Part shown: positions 15,179 to 24,850 of the stretch, in pieces
Layout: each line of letters begins with the position of its first letter
Position numbering within the stretch: position 1 is the first letter of the stretch
DNA from: Ophiosphaerella korrae
Taxonomy: Eukaryota > Ascomycota > Dothideomycetes > Pleosporales > Phaeosphaeriaceae
Reading direction: 5' to 3'
DNA length: 64,000 nt
NCBI GenBank assembly: GCA_028456385.1
Contig: JALNQF010000027.1
Span: forward strand, 1-64,000
Notes under the pieces: model-generated
Seen by the model: the letters and a program-made list of their open reading frames with translations, nothing else
What the model was told of the DNA's origin: nothing
The model's database searches: none
Made by a program: the position numbers and the translations under genes

Positions 15179-15637
15179 TGTAATAGGGCTACTAGGGTTA
15201 ACTTCCTAATAGCCTCTATAGTTATTAGTAGATTAAGAGTTAATAATAAAAGCTTGTATTGTAATTAGTAATAACTAGGAATAATAGTTGATTTGTGTAT
15301 ATAATATTAAGTATTAGCGTTCTAGGTTAAAGATTAGATTACTAATACTATCCTAATAATGCGCATACTATTAACTATATACTTAAACTAATCTATTTAT
15401 ATAATACTATAGATTACTACTAATCTATTTACACGTAACTATAGATTACCTTAATCTATTTATATATTATTATAGATTATACTAATCTATTTATACGTAA
15501 TTACAGATTACTACTATGTGTCCTAGTTATAAGTAGTCTCCTAATTAAAGTTGTTACTCCGCTCGTCCTATACTTTGTTAGCATCTAAGTTAGAACTAAT
15601 TAGTTTTATCTTAATTTCTCTTGTTACGCCTATAACA
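15179..15637 (-). repeat. LTR of element A (right copy)
   Basis: A 459-bp LTR beginning TGTAATAGGGCTACTAGGG and ending CCTATAACA, followed by the target duplication ATAAG. It is less mutated at its termini than the left copy. Confidence 0.92.
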
Positions 15638-15642
15638 ATAAG

Positions 15643-17200
15643 TAAGAAGCTAAAAGATAAGTAGATATAATAGTTAGAGCTACTAAGATAGTATAAATTT
15701 AAGATTTAGTACGTACTAAGTAAGGAAAATAGCTAAGTAGATATACTTAGCTAAAGATATAATATTATAGAGAAGAAATAAGTAGTAGAAGAAGCTATAC
15801 TATAAGATAATAGATAAGGATACCTAGTACTAAATCTATAACTAGTAGAGAAACAAGAAATTAATAACTTAGTTAAGATTATAAATAAGGTTCTAGAAGA
15901 ATTATAAGAAGTAATTATATAAAAATACTATAATAACCTAGTATATAAGTACTTAGAGATTATATAAACTATAAAGCTAATCTAAAGGAACTATAGATAT
16001 AGTAAAATAAAAGAGAAAGTAACGTAGTTTATTAAAGAATACGTAAATTACTAGAAGAATAAGTATAAGATATATATACCTTATAGAGAAATATAAGTAA
16101 TTAAGATATTATAATAGACTTTATTATAGGACTACCTACGTTAAAAGACCTAGTAATAAGAATAGGATATAATATAATAATAGTAATCGTAGACTAATTT
16201 ATAAAATACGCTAAGATAGAGAAATTTTAAAGTAACTATATAGTAGATTAGCTAGGATATATACTACTAGACGTGCTAATACAAAGATATAAGATACTAA
16301 GAAGTATTATTAGTAATAGAGATTAGCTTTTTATATATAATTACTAGATAATACTACTTATAGTAATAGAGATAAAAAGGAAGCTATTAATAGCCTATTA
16401 TCTATAGATAGATAGATAGATAGAATAGACTAATAGGATATTAAAGATATACCTAAGGATTTATAGTAATTAGAAGTAAAATAATTAGGTATTACTATTA
16501 CTTATAGTATAATTAGTATATAATAATAAGTACTTAAAAGTAATAGGTAAAATACTATATTTTATAAACTATAGAATATACCCTAATTTGTTTAAGAGAA
16601 TACTACTAAGACCTAAGATAGAAGTAGTATTAGTTAGAGTTAAAGATATATAAGAACTCTATAATAAGATAAAATAAAAACTAGAAAAAGCTTAAAAATA
16701 AAGTATTTTATATATTAATAAAAAATAAAAAATAGTACTTTAGCTAAAAAAAAAGAGGATAAAGTATATCTTTATATAAAGAATCTATAAACAAAGTAAC
16801 TTAGTAAGAGGCTAGACTATATTAAGGTTAGACTATTTTTAGTTAAAGAAGATAACAAGCTAGTTATAAAAATACTAGAACTAGTTAAAAATATTAAGGT
16901 ATACTCTAAGTTCTATATAAGCCTACTAGAACTAGTAGAGCTAAAAATACTAGTATAGTAATAATTCTAATATTAGAAAGAGGAGGATAATAAGTTTAAA
17001 GTTAAAGACCTATAGAGATATTAAGAAATAGGATGTAACGCCTTCTAAAGTATATAGTTTCTCTAAGAGTAGCTAGTAAAATAGAAAGGCTACTTAGTAA
17101 GTAAAAATATATAGGAACCTAAAGCTAATCTATAGAATTATTAGTAGATACTTAAGAAAGTAAGAAATAAGTATAATATACTAGGATATATAAGATATAT
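15643..17200 (+). mobile_element. Chromovirus remnant G: RNase H, integrase, chromodomain
   Basis: Plus-strand remains of an older Ty3/gypsy element. In order: the end of RNase H (KENSQVDILS near 15735-15765), the integrase core with an RDRLF..NYW-like segment near 16317-16350 and a following A-Y-x-x-Q-x-D-R-Q-x-E pattern, and a C-terminal chromodomain segment near 17076-17130 (VK*KGY, with the expected Trp codon turned into a stop). It is broken by RIP stops and 5' interrupted by element A. No LTR was recognised. Its sequence differs from elements A-D. Confidence 0.75.
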
Positions 17201-17789
17201 AAAGCTATAGCTAGGATATAATAGATATATTAGTAGTAGAAAGTTTTATAATTAGCCTAACTATATAGAGCTTATAAAGTACCCTTAGTTATAATAAATT
17301 TATTTAATAAGCTAATAGTAGACTAGATAGTAAGAGAAGAGGCGATATTAATAGAAGTAGTAGAATAGTTAAGGATCTATACTAAAACCTTATTACCTTC
17401 TTACTCTAATTCTAACGCTAGGTACAAGGCTTTATTATAAGCACGCTCTTTAGTAGATTTTAATATTTTCTTATTATATAATAAATAAGTAATAATAATA
17501 GTAAGAAGCTTTTTATTATTATTAACTTTTTTATAGAACTCTTTATAAGTTCTATTAAGAGACTCTTAGGCTATACTAATATAGGGATACCTTATATAAG
17601 TATACTTAGTATACTTTTAAGTAGAATCTAGTATAATAAAATAAAGAATACCTAAGAAAGAATAATATAGATAAAGTATTTTAGAAATATAGTTTATAGT
17701 AAAGATTTCTAATAAAAGATAAAGTCTATAAGACTAAAAAGAAAGTAATATTATAGTAAGATAGTTTTTACCTAGAAAATAAAGTAAAC
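17201..17789. repeat. AT-rich RIPed sequence, unassigned
   Basis: Continuation of the AT-rich block with no recognisable motif; probably the 3' untranslated part of remnant G or another decayed repeat. A slightly less AT-rich patch lies at 17390-17460. No gene is seen. Confidence 0.4.
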
Positions 17790-20168
17790 TACTTATAAGC
17801 TAGACCTAGCTAATAGAAGCTTAAGCCTAAGGATAGACTTAGCGTAAGAAAGAGGGATAGTATTATAATACTAAGTAGTAGGTAAGCTATTATATTATAC
17901 GTAATTAGGCTAAGTAATATAGCGTAATAGAATACGTAACTATTTAGTAGTAAACGCTCTAGAGCAAACGCTCTAGAGTAAATACTTAGAAATAAGTACT
18001 CTAGAGTAAATACTCTAGAGTAAGCGCTTAAAAATAAACGTAAGATAGTAAGTATATAAGAATATTAATAGGCCTTTATAAACTATTATATTTAATCTCT
18101 TCTTTACTTTTTATCTTAATAGAGTATTATAACTAATACTTTAATTAGATTCTTATCTACTTATTAATACTTATATACCTTGTAATACTCTAATAAGAGC
18201 TAACTATTAATTAAGTTAAGTAACTAACTTATTTATTAACCTTACCTATCTTATAGAAGCCTACTTACTCTTATTACTCTTACTTAGTTCTAAGGTCTTA
18301 ATACTATATTAGCTATTTTATAGAGTTTAAGGGTAAATTCTAATTAACTAAAGTTAAGAATATAGTTAATAATTATCTACTCTTTATTAAGAGAAAGTTT
18401 CTAGTAGTTAGTATATATAGTAGCTTAAGGTATAAATCCTTTAAGTTACTTAGAGAGCTATTAGTAATAGATATTATAAGTAGTAGTAGCGCGTTATTAG
18501 CTTTTAAATTAGCCTAGAAATAAAGCTTTAAAGGTAAGCTTAAGCCTACCTTTATATAAAGAATTAATTTTTTATTATTATTATAATATAGTACTATACT
18601 AGGACTAAAGTTTAGTACGCTAAGCTTAACTTACTATATACTTCTAAACTATACTACTACTTTAACTTACTATAACTATAGCTACACTACGCTAATTTAG
18701 ATAAGATATAGATAGAAATGCTTATAGAAAGCTAAATTTAAGTTTAGAAGAGCGTAATAAGATTATTAGGATAGTATTAGCTAGTATAAAGTACTCTAAA
18801 GTTTTACGCTAGTTTAACTATATACTATTAGCTATTAGCTAGATTATAAAAAAATACTATAAAATAAGTAATATTAAAGATAAACCTTATAGTAGCTATC
18901 TACCTATACTATTACTACGCTAGAAGAAGCTTATCTATTATAAGGCTTATACCTAGCTAAAGATTAAGTACTTAGAGCTTACTAAAGCTACTATAGTTAT
19001 AGTAGTAGATAGGACTCCTTTAAAGCTACTTAGCTATAAGATATTATATTACTTTATTATAAGACTTAGCTTTATTAAAAATCTATATAAAAAGCGACTA
19101 AAACTTACGCCTATCTATACTTAGAAACACTAGTAGTTCTATTAATAGTATTACTACTTTTAGTAGTACTTATATATACTTAAATTCTTAGATAAGTACT
19201 CTTTTTAGAAAGGCTCTAGCTATAACTATAAGTAGTACTTTTAGTTCTTGTAAGAGAAATAGAAGCTAGAAATAATAACTAAAGTTAATATCTATTAGTA
19301 CCTTACCTAGATAGTATAGAGATCTATATAGCTAGATAAATAGAGTAGACTATACTATAGTCTACTTATTATTATAGAGAGAGATAAGTATATATAATAA
19401 TATAGCTACTTAAGTAAAAGTTATATTAAAGCTTTTTATAAAAGCTTACTACTTAACTAGTAGTAGTTTTAGCTTTTTATATAAGATAATACGTGTATAT
19501 ATACTTTATACGTAATAATAAAATAGTTAGCTTAATACTATATTATACTAATAACCTAGCTACTTTACTTACTTAACTTTAACGTAATTAAGTACCTCTA
19601 GTAGTATCTTAAGAAGATAATATATATATAATATCTATAATATAATAACTCTTTATAAGCTAAAGAGGAGTAGAAAGGCTTTTATAGCGCGTTAAAGGAG
19701 TACTAGTAGTATATACTAGGTACGCTTATACGTAAGCTTATCTTAAGTATACTAAGGAAGATTTAAGCTTATAGGCGCGCGTAAGGCTAGTAGACTAAAT
19801 ATTAATTTAGTTTTCTTTAAATATATTAATAAAAACTAAGTTTCTATATAATTTTAGGTAGTAGGTAGTTATAAATAATAAGGCGTTAATCTTATATTAA
19901 GCGTATACGTACTACTCTATACTAAACTTATATCTAGTTATTATAGTATAGAGGTAGTATTTATAGTACTATAAAGGACTAGTAAATCTTAGTCCTTTAG
20001 TAGCTTTATACAAGTTAATATAAAACCTTATACTAGCTAGTTTCTAGTATATATACTATATACTTTCGATTAAAGCTAATAAGCTATTAATCTCTCTTTT
20101 AGTATAGTTAGTTAGTGTACTATTATCTTTACAAGTGCTAAAGAAAAGTAGCTAGTTAAGTAATTTAG
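17790..20168 (+). repeat. RIPed repeat F, left copy, first part
   Basis: The first about 560 bp (17800-18350) are found again in inverted orientation at about 56480-56985. Shared landmarks are TAGACCTAGCTAAT / ATTAGCTAGGTCTA at the end, a block of CTCTAGAG repeats, and the stretch matching 18100-18340. Beyond 18350 the copies diverge, and the sequence here contains long but stop-riddled former coding stretches that I could not assign to a transposase, LINE or recombinase. The orientation given is arbitrary. A solo LTR interrupts it at 20169. Confidence 0.55.
17948..18035. repeat. Short repeats with CTCTAGAG palindromes
   Basis: Several degenerate copies of a roughly 14-18 bp unit with the core ACGCTCTAGAGTAAA or TACTCTAGAGTAAA. 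Each contains the palindrome CTCTAGAG. The inverted counterpart is at 56758-56838. This looks like a subterminal repeat array of repeat family F. Confidence 0.7.
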
Positions 20169-20599
20169 TGTAACAGGCTTCCTGTCGTCGACTACAGGTA
20201 CCTATTTAGTAGGGTTAGTAGATTACAAAGTAATAAGAGAATGTTTATGTTAGGATCTACAATAACTATAAACAATAGAAGATGTTTTACAACTATCTTG
20301 TATTAGCGTTCTATAGTTAAAGGATTAAATTGCTAATACTATCCTAATAATGCGCATCGCTACTAGCTATATACTTATAGTAATCTATTAATCTGTAAGT
20401 ACTAAGACTAATAGATCGTAGATTACCTTAATCTATAATCTATTAATACTAAGAGTCTATAGATTATAGATTACTCTAGGTAGCCTAATTATGTATAGCC
20501 TCCTAATTAGATTCGTATCCTTTAGCGTTATATAGATATAAGTCGATTGTCGTAGGGCTTATTGGTTCTATCTATAGCTCCCTTGTTACTACTATAATA
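20169..20599 (-). mobile_element. Solo LTR of a gypsy element
   Basis: A 431-bp LTR beginning TGTAACAGGCTTCCTGTCG and ending CTACTATAATA, flanked by a perfect TTTAG duplication (20164-20168 and 20600-20604), with no internal region. It shares the central core (ATTAGCGTTCTATAGTTAAAG) with the other LTRs here. The terminal 90 bp are clearly less AT-rich than the neighbours. LTR-LTR recombination is the usual origin of such a footprint. Confidence 0.88.
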
Positions 20600-21660
20600 T
20601 TTAGCTAGTTAAGTAATAGAACACGTTACTAGTATTTCTACTAAATATAATTATTAGCCTAACTTAAAAGGATTTAGCTAGCTAGAGAAGAAAGTAATAT
20701 TAATTATATTCTTAATCTAAATTCTTAAAGTTTTACTTTAACTCTAGCTACTATATATAAAATAGCTAATAAGCTAATCTTTTAGTATAGTAGTAGCTCT
20801 ATTAGTAGCTAAAAAGTATATAACTTTATTAAGTATATAGATAGTTTTATAATATATTTTAACTCTTTATATAATAAGTACTTAGTTTAAGTAAATCTAG
20901 TATATAAAAGCTATATATCGAATAGCTAATAAGTATATTTATAACTTTAAAAAGGTTAGCTTTATAAGAAGTTAAATTTTAATTTAACTTATTATTATAA
21001 GGTTAGAAAGAAGAAGTAGGCTAAAGGCTATTTAGCTTAGTAATTATAAGTAAGTAATAGTAATTACTACAATTAATACTACTAAGTAGTTTTACTATTT
21101 TTTTTTATCGTTATTAGTAAGTACTTATAAAGGGTCTAGGGAAAGGGCTAGTAGAGTAGGCTTAGCGCTATCGACTAGTTCTACTAGGCCGAGTAACTAG
21201 TATTACTAGCTCTATCGGCTAGTATATTCCTTAGCTTAAACCTAGTATAATCCTAAACAAGTTCGAAGAACTTTAAATAATAATAACTAGTATATATATT
21301 ATATACTACTATATTAGCTTAACTAGCTATTAGCTCCTTTTTAGTATAGTTTAGTAGTATACTATATACTTATCGAACTACTTCTTTACTTTAAATAAAG
21401 AAGACTATATTTTATAAAACTAGGCTATTAGAATTAGAAACAAGAGTTAAATAATAGATAAGCTAATTATTAACTATATTAAGTACTTTAAGAAGTATAT
21501 AAAAAGCTAAGGAGTTAGTATATATTAGCTACTTATACTTAAAAGTTATAAGAGTTACTCCTTTTTTAAGTATAATATCTATATACTTTATATACTAATT
21601 AGATTTTAGGGGTTATAAATTAATATATATAAACTAAAGTAAGAATTAAGTATATTAATT
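20600..21660. repeat. RIPed repeat F, left copy, second part
   Basis: AT-rich sequence after the solo LTR, continuing to the sharp compositional border at about 21,660 where normal island sequence begins. GCTAGTTAAGTAAT occurs on both sides of the solo LTR, so the target site lay in a short pre-existing direct repeat. No recognisable coding motif remains. Confidence 0.5.
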
Positions 21661-21736
21661 ACTACATATTAACCCACAATAGCAGGCTCTAGTCACTTAG
21701 ACTCTGCTACGCAACATGAGCTCCACAATGTACACG

Positions 21737-21964
21737 CTATCTACCACTGCTGCTAGACAGCCCGACTGGAAATGGTGTAACAAATGCTAAGCGCTCTCTT
21801 TCATCAGCAACGATAAGTCGGCCCCTGTCCTGCGGGTGGGAAGTATTTAGTCTCTGAGAGTTGGAACTACTACCTGCAGCAGAACGGCTAGAAAAAACTG
21901 GAAATGGTGCAACAAATGCTAAGGCATGGCGTTTGCGGATGAGCGGTAATTCAGATATCCTCAA
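21737..21964 (-). pseudogene. Open frame with repeated LAFVxPFPV peptide, unrecognised
   Basis: A 75-codon minus-strand open frame at the edge of the island. It has no ATG in frame (it opens at a TTG after a stop), so if genuine it is a downstream exon or a remnant. It holds two copies of LAFV(A/T)PFPV, encoded by direct DNA repeats at about 21769-21795 and 21896-21922. The first copy is preceded by RKR and the second by ERER. Repeated short peptides after dibasic sites resemble Kex2-processed fungal peptide precursors, but two copies without a start or signal peptide are weak evidence. Chance retention of a duplicated DNA segment is equally possible. Confidence 0.25.
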
Positions 21965-22262
21965 TCATGGCGGGGAGACGAGGAAAACACAAGCAGACAA
22001 ATCTTCCAAAGAGTATGCAACATTGTAAACAATCTCAGGCACCCTCAATCATTCGATCGGAAACGTGCAAGGGATCTGTCCGATTTGATTTGCTCTTGAT
22101 ATTACGATTATCCTAAAGTTTTGAAGCGGGATACCGCTAACCATGTCCCATTCAGTTCTCATGTCATTCAAGCCTGCCATCCCAGAGTGTTTTGCATGGT
22201 GAGAGCTCGCCATCTTATTAAATAACAATGCATCGAGCCTGAATAGGTCTCACGCTTGGAAG

Positions 22263-22755
22263 TTAGGCAGCAGTCAAAGTAGCTGTGCTGGTGCGAACTT
22301 GGTCGCAGAGCCTTGGAATGGGACCGTTGCAGCCGACGTTTGTTTCGCCAGTCAATGTGACACTGATTGTAATCAGTATGAGATCAATGCCAGGACAGGA
22401 GACTTGCGTACCTATCCGAGACCTTATGGGAGATGGCAAAGGTGTATTGGTTGTAACCTCCGGGGCGACCGGTGATTTGGAAGGAGTATGCGGGGTCGAC
22501 ACATGCGTATGTGCTGGATGGAATGGATGGATCTGGGAAGCTGTCCGCATCGCAGCGGACAGAGCCGGATGGAGTGTTCAGGTTCAGGCCGACATTGGTA
22601 AGGGTATCCCAATTGTCATTGCCGTTGCCATCCTTGCGCACGAATTCGACGCCGGTGATGGTGACTTGCTCGTCAGATGCACGACTTTCCATGGGGGCTC
22701 CTGTAACGAGGGCAACGACGCCAAGAGCAAGGCCAGCGAAGATTTGGGAACGCAT
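22263..22755 (-). CDS. Small secreted AA1-like protein (effector candidate)
   Basis: Two exons on the minus strand, 22412-22755 and 22263-22362, split by a 49-bp intron (donor GTACGC, acceptor ATCAG, phase 2). The product is 147 residues. It starts with a clear signal peptide (basic MRSQ, then a hydrophobic AGLALGVVALVTG core, cleavage near GAPMESRA) followed by DEQVTITGVEFVR. Four cysteines remain in the mature part, two in the middle (VRCD, YACVD) and two near the end (GCNGPIPRLC). The composition and spacing fit the Alt a 1-like (AA1-like) fold of small secreted fungal proteins, an assignment by pattern only. I chose the ATG at 22755 because the longer open frame above it lacks signal-peptide character. 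It lies 0.6 kb from the AT-rich block, a setting typical of effectors. Confidence 0.72.
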
Positions 22756-22989
22756 TTTGAAGCTTGGTGTAAAGATGGGACAGACTGGGTAGGATGGATA
22801 GAAAGACTGAAGGAGACTGAAGCGAACGGTAGACTGATGCTGATAGAATATCGTGTGAGGTGTGGTGACGGACTCAATAGCAATGCTTAGCTTCTTATAT
22901 ATCTTTCTTCTGGTCTCCTTGAATTGACACCTACGCTGCCGACTGCCGAAGCGAGGGTTCGAAATGCAGGGATCTACATGATCCACGTT

Positions 22990-23635
22990 AACCTTTTGGT
23001 ACAGCGGATGATAGAAATAGGTATCGCCGATGAGAGGCTGGTTCGTTTCCGGCGTTTCTTATGCGCATCCTGGAATCAACCGCCTGAAGTAGGCGTGCTG
23101 CGGAGATGGTCCGAGCACTTGGTGCTCCGCAAGGGGTATGAGGCTGTAGGAGAACGTGGCAGTGTAACGTCGAATCCAGCTGGAAGAGTCGCGGGCCCCT
23201 TCGCCTTCTCCTGAATTAGCAAACTGCTGTTTATTGCCCGCGTTTCATACCCTGGCTTCCAATGGTAACATTCGGAGGTGCGTGCGGATAAGGCTTGGTC
23301 AGGGGAGTTGTTGACGTCACACCAATAACTGTTGATGCCCACCCTCTCGTACACAAAAATAACCGGGAAATAAGGACCGTGCGCCCCACCAACACCGATG
23401 CGGAACACTACAGTTTTGCACTGCCAAAGGTTGTAATTTCAGAGTATATTCTATCAATACTCTGTAGCTAAGCCACGGTATTCCTCAATACACTTCTGTA
23501 GCTGCGTTGGATAGGCGTTAATTGTTCTGTTAATCTTTTTTTAATCTAGCTTTTTCCATACTTCATAAAATCGAGCAACTCGGCACGGTGTTGCCCACTA
23601 GCCTCTACTCTGGAGAGATCTGAACCGCAAGTGGG
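22990..23635. other. Intergenic, no supported gene
   Basis: Normal composition. Open frames of up to about 110 codons occur on both strands but overlap one another, show no domain or signal peptide, and look like chance. I see nothing else. Confidence 0.5.
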
Positions 23636-23639
23636 CTTC

Positions 23640-23769
23640 TAGGGCGTCGACTTTGCAAGCACAAATGTGCCTCCGGGCCATACCTTTGTGCTGTGGACTG
23701 TGGACGAGGTGGCAGAGGCAATTGAGGCAGGAAAGCGTGTTGAGGGCCTACCGGACGCAGATTGGTCGT
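23640..23769 (+). pseudogene. Protein-like fragment, family unknown
   Basis: About 42 codons ending in TAG read as a coherent, charged, helix-forming peptide (start GVDFASTNVPPGHTF; then a VDEVAEAIEAGKRVEGL helix), quite unlike the surrounding noise. No start codon or upstream exon is seen; a stop precedes it. It is probably the C-terminal scrap of a lost gene. I do not recognise the family. Confidence 0.4.
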
Positions 23770-24039
23770 AGCAAAATCAAACTTTTTGTGTTATTGTAGA
23801 GTCATCAACGGCGCAAGTGGAGGTTTATTTGGTGTGCTTGACTTTTAGCAAGGATTTGAAGGTCTGTGAGTCGGGCTTATTTTGTTCACTGCGTTGCCGG
23901 GACGAGCAACCGGACCGACCTCAATCGTATACGCCACAGTTGATTTTGAGAAATATCGTGCATCGTACATTATCAGAGAAGCGCAACCCTCGAAATCGAA
24001 ACTAAATACCTAGCACTTTCCATCCCGAGACGCACAATG

Positions 24040-24545
24040 CTAAACAAACTCTAGCCATGCAGCCTGGAAGTTGTTTGACTCGGCCGCAATCCGCCCCTGC
24101 GACTCCTTCCCCGCCGCACCTGCCACCAGCGCACCTAGCCCATCGATCATGCAACGCCCGCGTGCACTGGCGTCCTGCTCCCTACCTCGGTGGAGCGCGC
24201 CACAAGCAGCCTGAACAACCGGAAACCCCAACTTTTGGCCTCGCGCGACAACTGTAAGTGGCACACGCCGGGGCTGACGATGTTGATGGTCGCAGGAAAC
24301 TCGCTGGCTGGGTGGGGGTCGGCAATGGCGCGCACGAGAAGCAGCTGCACGAGCTTTCGACACGGGGTACTGCTGCGACCAGTACTCTGCACACGTCTGC
24401 TTGTCTGATAGTGTAGTCAAGATGGCGCTTCACGGCCATTGACCTTGTGGTACTCGGCGCGCACCACACCGGCATTGGCGATAGAGATGTCGACCTGGTC
24501 CAGCTCGACCTCGAACCCTACGCTCGTAATGCTATGCATCTACGA
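24040..24545 (-). pseudogene. Short-chain dehydrogenase/reductase pseudogene
   Basis: Pieces of a classical SDR are spread over several minus-strand frames. The NAG motif (IANAGVVRAEYHKVNGREA) lies near 24430-24490, the catalytic YxxxK segment (QQYPVSK) near 24350, then in another frame the stretch ASEFPATINIVSPGVCHLQL (equivalent of the N-x-V-x-P-G region) and LLVARSTEVGSRT. At least two frameshifts and a large internal deletion between the NAG and YxxxK segments break it, and the N-terminal Rossmann glycine motif is missing. The damage is by indels, not RIP. The best match in memory is the fungal retinol-dehydrogenase-like SDR group. Confidence 0.7.
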
Positions 24546-24559
24546 AATAGGCCGGCTAA

Positions 24560-24850
24560 TCTCTTGTAGTAGAGATACCTCGATCTTGTTCTACATGTTT
24601 TCTTATGTACCTTGTATTAGTAAACCTATTCTATTATTAAACCTAATATATTATAGTATAGATGCTTCTTATTCGGCTATATCTAGTCCTATAGTCGTTC
24701 TAGTAGTTACTCTATAACCTTATACAGACCAATGCATGCAAGGCTAAGAAACAAAAGGCCATCTAGTGTTACTAGGACGGTTAGTAAGGTCCTATCAGCT
24801 GCTTATAAAACGTATAACAACACTTACTATCATCCGGCGTGACTATGCTC
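24560..24850. repeat. AT-rich scrap inside the island
   Basis: About 24590-24720 is TA-rich with CA depletion, like the flanking RIPed blocks, and lies between the SDR pseudogene and the deacetylase gene. It is probably a small decayed transposon fragment. No terminus was identified. Confidence 0.4.

Larger units (their letters stand above)
1541..15637 (-). mobile_element. Ty3/gypsy LTR retrotransposon A, interrupted by element B
   Basis: Complete but dead gypsy element read on the minus strand. It has two 459-bp LTRs (1541-1999 and 15179-15637) and a perfect 5-bp target duplication ATAAG (1536-1540 and 15638-15642). Without nested element B and its duplicated target it is about 7.06 kb, the same size as elements C and D. 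The internal region aligns by eye with element D read in reverse. The reverse transcriptase active-site tetrad near 11975-12000 reads YLDN, the second Asp changed by RIP. Frames are full of stops created by C-to-T and G-to-A changes. Confidence 0.92.

Noticed and set aside
22285..22890. 201-codon plus-strand frame
   Set aside because: The mirror image of the secreted-protein gene; the minus strand has a signal peptide, a spliceable intron and conserved cysteines, while this frame has no domain features.
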